Positions 13,014-21,044 of a stretch of DNA of 27,546 nucleotides are shown piece after piece; the first letter of the stretch is position 1; every line of letters begins with the position of its first letter. The position numbers and the translations under genes are program-made. This DNA comes from an uncultured Collinsella sp. (GTDB taxonomy: Bacteria > Actinomycetota > Coriobacteriia > Coriobacteriales > Coriobacteriaceae), in NCBI GenBank assembly GCA_900550205.1, contig URRJ01000005.1, forward strand, positions 1-27,546, read 5' to 3'. Under the pieces are notes generated by a model. It made no database searches and was not told the origin of the DNA. It saw only the letters and a list, made by a program, of their open reading frames with translations.

Positions 13014-15455
13014 GTGGCAGAGCGTCCGACATACAAGCTCAGATTTCTCGATCCCAAAAAGCGCTTTCCGGCAATGCCCGAGCAGCCTGCAGGACGCTCG
13101 TATGGCGTTGTCTGGAAAGTCTTTGGCGAGGACCCTAAAGAGTCATGCTATGTCGTCGAATTTGTCGGCAAAAGCCACATATCGCTCTTGGGCTACGTGA
13201 GCGTTTCGGGCGAGGTATACAAGGTGGACCGTCCCGTTAGCGAGGTGTCATTGCCCGATGAGCCCGACATGCAACTGGTCCTTGACGAGTCCAACCCCAG
13301 CGTTGGCGAGATTGCGGTGAGGGACAGCGACGGTACCATGCGTCCCCAGGCACGAGTCAACGGCTCTCCCGAAGGTACCATGCGCGAACAATCCGATCAC
13401 GAGACGTGGAATTCGACTCGCAGCCTTCGCTACGGCGAGTTTATGGCCTCGATGTTTTTACGCTACGTGATATTTGCCGATTCCGAAAATGTTGCCGCAA
13501 ATGCGTCAGACGCTGACAGGCTCGACGAAGGAATGAAAAATGCCGTCGACAAAATAAAGCTTGTAAAACTCTCGGAGCCGGTTGAGGTGCTTCTGGGCTT
13601 TGATTCCACGCCGCTCCCCGATGCCATCGAGACGTTGCTATATCGCATCGATCACACAGATGATCCGAGTGGTATCGAGCGCTATGCTGCGGCCTTGATG
13701 GGCGAGGTCAACCTGCCGCGCCTGCGCACCATCGCGGCAAAGACCGAAATGAGCCTAGCGCGCATCGATCGCTCGAGGCTCTTCTACCTCAATTTTGACC
13801 GTAGCCTGCTGGACCAGGACGAGATCGATACCCTGCTTGCCGTCGAGTGCCGCCTGAACCGCCTATCGGGCATCCTTGAGCGTATTGGGGCAGGGTTGGG
13901 CCCCGTTGCCTCGTCGCCAAGCTTTGAGGGCTGCTCGCTCTTTGACCTATGGCATATCAGCAAGACGACAAACGACGTTCCTCGCTTGCTCGAAACGATG
14001 TCGAATGACAACCCGTGGGCCAAGCCTGGGACGGTTGCGTGCCAGCCGGGTGGCGAGTGGGACGTTCGCACCCGCTTTGCGCGTATCGTAGAAGCGCTCA
14101 ACGTGGTCACGCGGCTCGACTACGCCTATCGAGCGAACGTTGCCGAGGGCATCATGCTTGTGCGATTTGGCCGCACGGTTGTCGATGCTATGCCGCAGCG
14201 CGAATACGATGCTCAAGATGACGCCTGGCGCGAGGTGGATGAGCCTAAGCGCGCAGCATGGGCCACTGAGCACGATGCGCGTATTGCGCTTGCACTCGCG
14301 GCAGCTTGCTTTGCTTCGGGCGCTCGCATTACGCGCTGCTACGTTCAGATTGCGGCTCCCGACAGCGAGCAGGGCGAGCGCACTATCGCAACATATTCCT
14401 TTGGGCGTGCGGCCTATCTGGCCAATTGCGTGCCTGTCGCCAAGGATCTTGAGAGCATGGATATGGACGATATGCCGTGCAAGCGTATGCTTGAGGCATA
14501 TGAGTCGGACGCGCCGGATGCGATTGAGCCCGCTGAGGTTCACGCTCGCCCGCGTGACGACCACCGTTCGCTGCCGCCGGCGTTGCGCGACCTGCTGCTT
14601 GCCGATACGGCTGATGAGCTAGAGGTCATGGAGGATGATGATGACCCGTATGTGGCGCGCGTCATTGAGCTGCGCGAGCTGGCCAAAGTTGACCGTGCGG
14701 GTGCGTTTGAGGGCTTTTCTCGCCTTGTCGAGGAGTTGGAGGCCAAGTGTGCCGTCGCGGAGCTTTTGGCGACGGGTCCGGTCCAGACGCAGTTTTGCGA
14801 CAATCAGCTGGTACGTATGGTGCTGCCGGTAATGGAGGAAGACCGTTCCGTTCGTATTTTGCGTGCTCCCGATGCGCTGTACTTTGCTCAGCACGAGATT
14901 TGCAGCTTTTACGCCGAGCAGGAGGATTTTGAACGGGCATTGCCCGAGGTGCGTCGTCTCTACGATCTGGCTCGCTCGTCCATGCAATCGCACTTTGCGC
15001 TCATCAACGTGCTGGCGCGCCTGGAGCGCTTTGACGAGATTATCGAGGTGGCGCGCCACGGCCTGCGCATTGCCAGCGACCGCCCCTCAATCGGTTACCT
15101 GTTCTATCGCCTAGCGTTTGCCTATTGGAACTGCGACCAGCTCGAGCTCGCGTTGGCGTGCTACCGCCTCGTGCCGCGCGGCGAGGAATCGGGTAGCAAC
15201 GCGCTGGAGGAAATGCAGGGCCTTATGAACGAGATGGGTGTCAATGAGCCGCCGACGTTCGAGGATGCGGTTGAGACCATCCGTAAGGCCGGGCTCGAGC
15301 TACCGCCGGTGCCCGCCGTGACCAACCAGCTGGCGGATGCTGCCGTGCAGTTGGTCGATAACGGCTTCTTTTTCCTGGCGCGTGGCTGCATCTTCCAAAT
15401 GTGGCGCACCATGGGCAACGATGAGCTCGGCTCCCTCAACCGCTCGTTGGGGTAG
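13014..15455 (+). CDS. Large orphan protein with TPR-like C-terminal part
   Basis: An 813-residue soluble, acidic protein with a GTG start (MAERPTYKLRFLDPKKRFPA); CAGGGTGA lies about ten bases upstream. Residues 1-85 look like a small beta-rich domain. Residues 140-430 form a mixed, mainly helical region. Around residue 540 is a run of acidic residues (VMEDDDDP). Residues about 615-735 have helix-turn-helix pairs of TPR type (ALYFAQHEICSFYAEQEDFERALPEVRRLYDLA, then HFALINVLARLERFDEIIEVARHGL, then AFAYWNCDQLELALACYRLVP). There is no signal peptide or membrane helix. I do not recognise the family; TPR repeats suggest a protein-interaction role. It is framed by tRNA-Arg and tRNA-Ser and is monocistronic. 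Confidence 0.88.
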   Translation: MAERPTYKLRFLDPKKRFPAMPEQPAGRSYGVVWKVFGEDPKESCYVVEFVGKSHISLLGYVSVSGEVYKVDRPVSEVSLPDEPDMQLVLDESNPSVGEIAVRDSDGTMRPQARVNGSPEGTMREQSDHETWNSTRSLRYGEFMASMFLRYVIFADSENVAANASDADRLDEGMKNAVDKIKLVKLSEPVEVLLGFDSTPLPDAIETLLYRIDHTDDPSGIERYAAALMGEVNLPRLRTIAAKTEMSLARIDRSRLFYLNFDRSLLDQDEIDTLLAVECRLNRLSGILERIGAGLGPVASSPSFEGCSLFDLWHISKTTNDVPRLLETMSNDNPWAKPGTVACQPGGEWDVRTRFARIVEALNVVTRLDYAYRANVAEGIMLVRFGRTVVDAMPQREYDAQDDAWREVDEPKRAAWATEHDARIALALAAACFASGARITRCYVQIAAPDSEQGERTIATYSFGRAAYLANCVPVAKDLESMDMDDMPCKRMLEAYESDAPDAIEPAEVHARPRDDHRSLPPALRDLLLADTADELEVMEDDDDPYVARVIELRELAKVDRAGAFEGFSRLVEELEAKCAVAELLATGPVQTQFCDNQLVRMVLPVMEEDRSVRILRAPDALYFAQHEICSFYAEQEDFERALPEVRRLYDLARSSMQSHFALINVLARLERFDEIIEVARHGLRIASDRPSIGYLFYRLAFAYWNCDQLELALACYRLVPRGEESGSNALEEMQGLMNEMGVNEPPTFEDAVETIRKAGLELPPVPAVTNQLADAAVQLVDNGFFFLARGCIFQMWRTMGNDELGSLNRSLG

Positions 15456-15506
15456 TGGCGAAAACTGCAAGGAAGAAAGGCCGCTGGGCAATTAGAAAAT
15501 TCCCTC

Positions 15507-15535
15507 TTGCCCAACTTCGACTGTTTGGTTACTAT
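15507..15535 (+). promoter_or_regulatory. tRNA-Ser promoter
   Basis: TTGCCC (15507-15512) and TACTAT (15530-15535) are 17 bases apart, placing transcription start just before the tRNA at 15550. Confidence 0.7.
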
Positions 15536-15549
15536 AGAACGGCTGTTAC

Positions 15550-15640
15550 GGAGAGCTGACCGAGAGGCCGAAGGTGCTCGCCTGCTAAGCGAGTATGCCC
15601 CAAAAGGGCATCTGGGGTTCGAATCCCCAGCTCTCCGCCA
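15550..15640 (+). tRNA. tRNA-Ser (GCT)
   Basis: A 91-base class II tRNA with acceptor GGAGAGC/GCTCTCC, anticodon stem CTCGC/GCGAG with loop CTGCTAA (anticodon GCT, 15584-15586), a long variable arm (TATGCCCCAAAAGGGCATC), T-arm CTGGGGTTCGAATCCCCAG, discriminator G and an encoded CCA. It reads AGC/AGU codons. Confidence 0.98.
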
Positions 15641-15654
15641 GTATGACTTTAAAG

Positions 15655-15680
15655 AAGGACTCCGTAAGGGGTCCTTTTTT
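15655..15680 (+). terminator. Terminator after tRNA-Ser
   Basis: AAGGACTCC and GGGGTCCTT form a 9-base stem (one G-T pair) with a GTAA loop, followed by TTTT. Confidence 0.88.
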
Positions 15681-15694
15681 AGTTGAACCACGTT

Positions 15695-15712
15695 AGCTGG
15701 GGATTCGAACCC
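15695..15712 (-). repeat. Inverted copy of the tRNA-Ser T-arm
   Basis: These 18 bases are the exact reverse complement of 15615-15632 (T-arm and start of the acceptor 3' strand). The copy lies 54 bases past the CCA end, after the terminator, and in the 3' region of the convergent carboxypeptidase gene. Confidence 0.92.
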
Positions 15713-15715
15713 TCA

Positions 15716-15746
15716 AAAAGAGGGCATCCTTTCGGATGCCCTCTTT
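15716..15746 (-). terminator. Terminator of the carboxypeptidase gene
   Basis: AAAGAGGGCATCC and GGATGCCCTCTTT form a 13-base perfect stem with a TTTC loop. Read on the minus strand it is followed by TTTTTGAG, a good intrinsic terminator about 25 bases after the stop. Confidence 0.9.
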
Positions 15747-15770
15747 CGGTGAGCGTATTGTTCTTCGATC

Positions 15771-17147
15771 CTATACCTCGGGTGCCTTGGCTACGGTCTC
15801 GCTTTCGGCCGTGAGCGGGCGGTTGTCGATGCGTCGACTCAGGCGGTCGAGCTTTACCAGTAGCCACTCGATGGGGTTTGGCCCCGAGCCCTCCTCGTCG
15901 GCAACCAAATCAACTACGGCAATCTTGGTGCCGTCTTGCTTGAGCGTGATGCTGCCTACCTTGTCGCCCACGTGTACCGTGCCCGAAAGGTCGTCGTAGC
16001 TAAGCTTCTCGGTCACCTTGCCGGCAAGCGAGAACACGGTTGTCTGAGCCGCGGGATCGGCGAGCGTGGCGTCGATTGTCTTGTCCGTCCAGTCGGTCTG
16101 GCCAACACGCGCCATTAAGGGGTTGCCGTTAGCGGTCTTCTCCTGCGTATTGGCAATTGCGACCGTAATTTTGTGACCGTAGTACCAGTTGGCAAGGGTT
16201 GCCGTATCGGCAAAGCGCTGGTCGTTGGTGGCGGAGTTCAAAACCACGGTGTATACCTCGTCGCCATCGCGATCGTAGGCGCTCGTAAAGCAATAGCCCG
16301 CGTCGTCGGTGGTGCCGGTCTTGCCGCCAATGTTGCCGTCCTGACCGAGCAAAATGTTGTGCGTATCCATGGAATGCGAATGGTCGGAGCCGTCGGCACC
16401 TGTAACCTCGATCCAGGAGTCCTCGCTCGCCACGACCTCGCGGAACGTGTCGTTTTTCATAGCCTCCTGCATCATGAGCGCTACGTCATGTGCGGTCGAG
16501 TGCATATCGCCGGCCCACTCGTCAAAATCCAGGCCGTGCGGATTCTCGAAGACCGTACCGGTGCAGCCGAGTTTTTTAGCGCGCTCGTTCATGGCCTTTA
16601 CAAAGGTGGCCACGGCGTCCTTGGTCTTGGGGTCGATCTTTTTGCCCACGTGCTCGGCAAGCGCGATGGCGGCATCGTTGCCCGAGGGGATCATCAGGCC
16701 GCGCAGGGCCTGTTCCACTGTGAGCTCGTCGCCTTCGAGCAGACCGGCGGTCGAGTTGCCTACGGTGGCGGCAGCATTGCTCACCGTGATCTTCTCGTCC
16801 ATTTTGCAGTTCTCGACGGTCAGGATTGCGGTCATTACTTTGGTGATCGAGGCAATCTTGACCTGATCATCGGCGCTGCGGGCGTAGTAGACGGTGCCGT
16901 CTTTCCCCATGACAACGGCATTGGTGGCCTCGATATCGGGGAGGTTTTCGGCTGTAATACCGCGTGCATCGGCGGTTTTGCCGCAAATGTCGTCAGTTGT
17001 AAGCACTTGAGCGCCGGCGACCGTTGGCGCGCCGGCAACAAGGGCGACGGCACAGATAAGGCCGGCAGCAAACTGGGCAGAGCGCTTTGCAAAAGAGGTG
17101 AAGGGCTTCACGGATTTCGCTTTCGACGGGGTGGTCTCTTCTGGCAC
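15771..17147 (-). CDS. dacA: D-alanyl-D-alanine carboxypeptidase (PBP5/DacA-like)
   Basis: A 458-residue serine peptidase S11. The N-terminal signal segment is about residues 24-46 (AAGLICAVALVAGAPTVAGA). The active-site SxxK is Ser100-Ile-Thr-Lys103, followed by Ser155-Gly-Asn and Lys276-Thr-Gly (GGKTGTTDDAGYC), as in PBP5. The C-terminal domain is beta-rich and ends with a likely amphipathic helix (IEWLLVKLDRLSRRI). It trims the terminal D-Ala from peptidoglycan stem pentapeptides at the outer membrane face. The start is a GTG at 17147 without a good ribosome binding site and no other start codon upstream in frame, so the true start may be the internal GTG ten codons in. It is divergent from a VanR-like regulator. 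Confidence 0.93.
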   Translation of the reverse strand: MPEETTPSKAKSVKPFTSFAKRSAQFAAGLICAVALVAGAPTVAGAQVLTTDDICGKTADARGITAENLPDIEATNAVVMGKDGTVYYARSADDQVKIASITKVMTAILTVENCKMDEKITVSNAAATVGNSTAGLLEGDELTVEQALRGLMIPSGNDAAIALAEHVGKKIDPKTKDAVATFVKAMNERAKKLGCTGTVFENPHGLDFDEWAGDMHSTAHDVALMMQEAMKNDTFREVVASEDSWIEVTGADGSDHSHSMDTHNILLGQDGNIGGKTGTTDDAGYCFTSAYDRDGDEVYTVVLNSATNDQRFADTATLANWYYGHKITVAIANTQEKTANGNPLMARVGQTDWTDKTIDATLADPAAQTTVFSLAGKVTEKLSYDDLSGTVHVGDKVGSITLKQDGTKIAVVDLVADEEGSGPNPIEWLLVKLDRLSRRIDNRPLTAESETVAKAPEV

Positions 17148-17308
17148 TAGAGTATATCGTTTGCCGGCGGTGACGAGCGTCGAGCACGCGCATGGCCTGC
17201 ATCTGTGCCCGAACGGACATATGGGTGCTTAAGGACGACTTAATCGCCCGCGCTTGTTGTGTGTGGCGAGCGTTCCCTCGGGCATAATGGAGCGCGAGAG
17301 GAGCGTGC

Positions 17309-18004
17309 ATGAACGAGCGCATTTTGGTGGTCGACGACGAGAAAGCCATCGCCGACCTGGTGGGTATCTACCTTACAAAAGAAGGCTTTGATGTTCAGAT
17401 TGCCTATAGCGGGGCCGACGCGGCCAAAGCAATCTTGGAGCAAGAGTTTGATCTGGCGCTGCTCGATGTCATGCTGCCTGATATCGACGGCTTTGAACTG
17501 CTGCGCACGATTCGTGCCAGCCACACCTATCCCGTGATTATGCTGACGGCTCGCGACGCCCAGCAGGATAAGATTGAGGGCCTTTCGCTCGGTGCGGACG
17601 ATTACGTGGTCAAGCCGTTCCGCCCGTTGGAGCTTGTCGCGCGCGTCCATGCTCAGCTTCGCCGCTATACCAGCTACGGTAGCCGAGCGCAGGCGGCTGA
17701 GTCTCCGGTCATTCAGCTCGACGGTCTCGAGATCAACCGCGACGCTCGCGCCGTGACAGTGGACGGTGCGCCGGTGCGCCTTACGCCTATCGAGTATTCC
17801 ATCTTGCTGTATCTGGTTGAGCATCGCGGCAGCGTGGTGGCCGTGGAGGACCTGTTCCGCGCGGTGTGGAACGAGGACTTTATGCCCGGCTCCAACAATA
17901 CCGTGATGGTGCACATTCGCCACCTGCGCGAAAAGATTGGCGACGATGCCCAAAAACCGCGCTTTATCAAAAACGTCTGGGGCGTCGGCTACATCATCGA
18001 ATAA
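17309..18004 (+). CDS. OmpR-family response regulator, VanR-like
   Basis: A 231-residue regulator; ATG 17309 with GAGAGGAG six bases upstream. The receiver has acidic pocket VDDE, phosphoacceptor Asp53 (LLDVMLPDIDG) and VKPFRPLELVARVHAQLRRY. The winged-helix domain has LTPIEYSILLYLVEHRGSVV and SNNTVMVHIRHLREKIGDD, ending KNVWGVGYIIE. The string of matches to VanR (RPLEL.ARV.AQLRRY, SNNT..VHIRHLREK, K.VWGVGY) is strong from memory. VanR controls glycopeptide resistance genes in enterococci; no vanHAX genes are visible here. The gene is divergent from dacA across 161 bases, so dacA is a candidate target. A CATAAT box at 17283 may be the -10. Confidence 0.93.
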   Translation: MNERILVVDDEKAIADLVGIYLTKEGFDVQIAYSGADAAKAILEQEFDLALLDVMLPDIDGFELLRTIRASHTYPVIMLTARDAQQDKIEGLSLGADDYVVKPFRPLELVARVHAQLRRYTSYGSRAQAAESPVIQLDGLEINRDARAVTVDGAPVRLTPIEYSILLYLVEHRGSVVAVEDLFRAVWNEDFMPGSNNTVMVHIRHLREKIGDDAQKPRFIKNVWGVGYIIE

Positions 18005-18030
18005 CGCTTTTCGCTTGTGAGGATCTTGAT

Positions 18031-19269
18031 ATGACAAAAGACGATAGGCAGGCGTTCGAGGTGCCCGATCGACTCTTTGAATACGTGAGGGCGGTCGTCG
18101 ACAACCGCGCGCTCGCGACGGTACTGCTCTTTTTGCTGAGCCTGCTGCTGATCGGCATCGACAACATCGCTGGCATTTTGGCGGTTTTGCTTATCGGGTT
18201 TTTGCTGATCGATCGATTCGAAACCGTGCGCCGTTGCGTGGTGATTGGCGGCGCCGCGTGGGTAATCACGCTGGCGATTGGCGCCATGGCTCTTGGTGGC
18301 ATTGTCGAGCCGGTGTTCTTTGACGCCGGCTTTGTATTCAACATGCTTGGCTTTGTCTTGGCGCTTGCCGTGTGCGTCTTATTCTTTTGTGGCCGAGCGC
18401 TGTATTACCAAGGCTACGAGCAAGGGGAGCTGCATGCCGATCGCGTGCTTGCGGCCCGTATCCAGGACCGCCTGATCGATCATCCTGACGCCTGGGATAA
18501 CATCGACGGCGACTTCCTGGAGGTCGAGGGTGCGCTCAACCGTGTGCGCGATCGCGAGCGTAAGGTGCGACAGGCCCTGCGCGACGAGTCACATCGCAAG
18601 GACGACTTGGTCACATACTTGGCGCATGACTTGCGCACGCCGCTCGCCAGCGTGGTCGGCTACCTTTCCCTGTTGCAGGAGGCCCCCGAGCTGCCAGTCG
18701 AGCAGCGCGCGCACTTTACGGGCGTGGCGCTTGACAAGGCGCACCGGCTCGACGCGCTTGTCGAGGAGTTCTTCGACATTACACGCTTTGATTTCCACGA
18801 TATTGTGCTCACGCGCAGCTACGTCGACTTGAGCCTGTTGCTGGCGCAGGTCGCCGATGAGTTCTACCCCATTCTCAACGAACAGCATGAGGAAGCACAG
18901 ATTGATGTGCACGAGGACCTGACGGTACTTGTGGATGGCGACAAGATGGCCCGCGTGTTTAACAACATCATGAAAAATGCCGTCGCCTATAGTTACGAAG
19001 GCTCGACCATTACGATCGAGGCCCGACGCCAAGATGACGGCGGCGTGCGCGTGCGCTTCATTAACCACGGTGACCCGATTCCTGCGGCTAAGCTTAAGGT
19101 GATTTTTGAGAAGTTCTATCGCCTGGATGCGGCGCGCGCGACCAATCGCGGCGGCGCCGGGCTTGGCCTTGCCATCGCCAAGGAGATCGTTGCGGCTCAC
19201 GGTGGCACAATCGCGTGCGAATCGACGCCCGAGCACACGATATTTACCATCGAGTTGCCGGCGGCATAG
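18031..19269 (+). CDS. Sensor histidine kinase, VanS-like
   Basis: A 412-residue kinase; ATG 18031 with TGAGGA upstream, 26 bases after the regulator. Four hydrophobic helices (about 28-46, 47-61, 69-92, 97-122) with very short loops make the sensor part, unlike the two-helix VanSA with its external loop. The kinase core begins ESHRKDDLVTYLAHDLRTPL with His199, then GYLSLLQEAPELPVEQ, the N-box ARVFNNIMKNAVAYS, the F-box FEKFYRLDAARATN and the G-box GGAGLGLAIAKEIV. These strings resemble VanS closely. Because it lacks an external domain, it may sense inside the membrane or through a partner. It forms a two-gene operon with the VanR-like regulator. Confidence 0.92.
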   Translation: MTKDDRQAFEVPDRLFEYVRAVVDNRALATVLLFLLSLLLIGIDNIAGILAVLLIGFLLIDRFETVRRCVVIGGAAWVITLAIGAMALGGIVEPVFFDAGFVFNMLGFVLALAVCVLFFCGRALYYQGYEQGELHADRVLAARIQDRLIDHPDAWDNIDGDFLEVEGALNRVRDRERKVRQALRDESHRKDDLVTYLAHDLRTPLASVVGYLSLLQEAPELPVEQRAHFTGVALDKAHRLDALVEEFFDITRFDFHDIVLTRSYVDLSLLLAQVADEFYPILNEQHEEAQIDVHEDLTVLVDGDKMARVFNNIMKNAVAYSYEGSTITIEARRQDDGGVRVRFINHGDPIPAAKLKVIFEKFYRLDAARATNRGGAGLGLAIAKEIVAAHGGTIACESTPEHTIFTIELPAA

Positions 19270-19372
19270 CCAAGGTGCCCTTACAAACACCTGACAATGC
19301 GCTCACGTGCGTATGAGCCGCGATTTCTACTATCGATACTGCTGAAGTGATATCGATGTGGAGGTATGCGGT

Positions 19373-20248
19373 ATGACGGCTGCTGCGGCTATGGAGCCCA
19401 CGGAGCTAGAGGAACTCATGGAGGCGCAGGCCCAGGCCGCGCACGAGCGCGAAGTCGGGGATGCGACTCGCCCCACGGCGGAGGACCTGGCGGCCTCGCC
19501 GACGCGCATCGATGTCGAGGGCCTTGACCTGTTCTATGGCGATCACCATGCGCTCAAGGACGTGTCCATAAAGATCCGCGACAAACAGATCACCTCGTTT
19601 ATCGGTCCCTCGGGCTGTGGCAAGTCGACGCTCCTGCGCTGCTTTAACCGCATGAACGACGACATCAAGGATTGTCGCATCGAGGGCAAGATCGTACTCG
19701 ACGGTCAGGATATCCTGGGCGCTTACGACATCTGCCGCCTGCGCCAGCGAGTGGGTATGGTGTTTCAGCGCCCCAACCCGTTTCCCATGAGCATCTACGA
19801 CAACGTCGCGTATGGCCCTCGCGGTATGGGCGTGCGCGACCGCGCCGTGCTCGACGAGTTGGTCGAGGACTCCCTGCGCCGCGCTGCCCTGTGGGACGAG
19901 GTCAAGGACAAGCTCAAGGAGTCGGGCCTGGGACTTTCGGGAGGACAGCAGCAGCGCCTGTGCATCGCCCGCGCGCTTGCCGTGCAGCCCGACATTCTGC
20001 TGATGGACGAGCCCACGAGCGCCCTCGATCCCGTGTCGACGCTGGTGGTGGAACAGCTGGCCTGCGAGCTCAAGGAGACCTGCACGCTGGTGGTCGTTAC
20101 GCACAACATGCAGCAGGCTGCGCGTATTTCCGACTCGGTTGCTTTCTTCTTACTGGGCGAGCTGGTGGAGCATGCGCCCACTGCTCAGCTCTTTAAAAAT
20201 CCGACCGACCCGCGCACGGCGGATTATTTGACGGGACGTTTTGGCTGA
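19373..20248 (+). CDS. pstB: Phosphate ABC transporter ATP-binding protein PstB
   Basis: A 291-residue ATPase. ATG 19373 has GGAGGT seven bases upstream; the GTG at 19358 is less likely. Walker A is GPSGCGKST (residues 78-86), the Q-loop region FQRPNPFPMSIYDNVAYGPR is diagnostic of PstB, the signature is LSGGQQQRLCIARALA, Walker B LLMDEPTSALDP and the H-loop VTHNMQQ. It energises high-affinity phosphate uptake with PstSCA. The N-terminal extension of about 45 residues (Ala/Glu-rich, ending ASPTRIDVEGLDLFYG) is longer than in most PstB proteins. The other pst genes and phoU are not in the window; a PhoP/PhoR-like system follows after 64 bases. Confidence 0.96.
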   Translation: MTAAAAMEPTELEELMEAQAQAAHEREVGDATRPTAEDLAASPTRIDVEGLDLFYGDHHALKDVSIKIRDKQITSFIGPSGCGKSTLLRCFNRMNDDIKDCRIEGKIVLDGQDILGAYDICRLRQRVGMVFQRPNPFPMSIYDNVAYGPRGMGVRDRAVLDELVEDSLRRAALWDEVKDKLKESGLGLSGGQQQRLCIARALAVQPDILLMDEPTSALDPVSTLVVEQLACELKETCTLVVVTHNMQQAARISDSVAFFLLGELVEHAPTAQLFKNPTDPRTADYLTGRFG

Positions 20249-20259
20249 TACCATCTAGT

Positions 20260-20271
20260 AAAGGTACCTTT
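20260..20271. promoter_or_regulatory. Palindrome AAAGGTACCTTT before the PhoP-like gene
   Basis: A perfect 12-base palindrome in the 64-base gap between pstB and the response regulator gene. It could be an operator or the stem of a short hairpin; no T-run follows. Confidence 0.35.
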
Positions 20272-20312
20272 AGGGTTAAGATGCGGTCACACCGGCCGCA
20301 AAGGGGTTCAAC

Positions 20313-21041
20313 ATGATCTATTACGTCGAGGACGACGACAACATCAGGGATTTGACGGTCTACGCGCTGCGCAAACAGGGAATCGAGGCCGAGGGTTTTT
20401 CGTGCGATGGCGAGTTTAAGGCTGCCGTGGCGCGAAGGGTGCCCGATGCCGTGCTGCTCGACATTATGCTGCCCGATACCGACGGCTTGGCGATTATGCG
20501 TCGCCTGCGCGCCGATCGCCTGACGGCGACGGTGCCCATCATGATGCTTACCGCCAAGGACACCGAGCTCGACAAGGTCATGGCGCTCGATGGCGGTGCC
20601 GACGACTACCTGACCAAGCCGTTCTCGCTTATGGAACTCGCCAGCCGTTGCCGCGCGCTGCTGCGCCGCGGCGGCATGGTCAAGCAAACAAGCGATGTGC
20701 TCAGCGTGGGCGACATCGTGCTTTCGCCCAGCCATCGCGAGGTGACCGTTGCCGGTGAGCCGCTCAAGCTTACCCTGCGCGAGTTCGACCTGCTCGAGTA
20801 TCTTATGCGTAAGCCCGGCGTGGTCTTTACCCGCGAGTCGCTGCTGCAGAGCGTTTGGGGCTGGGACTTCGACGGCGGTTCGCGTACCGTCGACGTGCAC
20901 GTGCAGACACTCCGCCAAAAACTCGGCGAGCATTCGAGCGCCATCGAGACGGTGCGCGGCGTGGGCTATCGCCTGGCGGAGCCTTCTGTCGACGACGGAA
21001 ACGAAGGCGCTGATCCCGTAGCTGCCGCATCGGAGGAGTAG
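20313..21041 (+). CDS. OmpR-family response regulator, PhoP/PhoB-like
   Basis: A 242-residue regulator with AAAGGGG before ATG 20313. The receiver has the acidic pocket EDDD, Asp50 (LLDIMLPDTDG) and TKPFSLMELASRCRALLRR. The winged helix has LTLREFDLLEYLMRKPGVVFTRESLLQSVWGWDF and SRTVDVHVQTLRQKLGE, ending RGVGYRLAEP. The tail (SVDDGNEGADPVAAASEE) is acidic and lineage-specific. Placed between pstB and a PhoR-like kinase, it likely controls the phosphate starvation response. Confidence 0.93.
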   Translation: MIYYVEDDDNIRDLTVYALRKQGIEAEGFSCDGEFKAAVARRVPDAVLLDIMLPDTDGLAIMRRLRADRLTATVPIMMLTAKDTELDKVMALDGGADDYLTKPFSLMELASRCRALLRRGGMVKQTSDVLSVGDIVLSPSHREVTVAGEPLKLTLREFDLLEYLMRKPGVVFTRESLLQSVWGWDFDGGSRTVDVHVQTLRQKLGEHSSAIETVRGVGYRLAEPSVDDGNEGADPVAAASEE

Positions 21042-21044
21042 CCC

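Noticed and set aside
12581..13057. Minus-strand frames across the tRNA and tmRNA genes (also 15161-15691 and 7473-7751)
   Set aside because: They are translations of the complement of RNA genes, a well-known false annotation type.
17148..19372. Vancomycin resistance gene cluster
   Set aside because: Only VanRS-like regulators are present; no ligase, lactate dehydrogenase or VanX-type dipeptidase is found, and the carboxypeptidase is serine PBP5-type, not zinc VanY.
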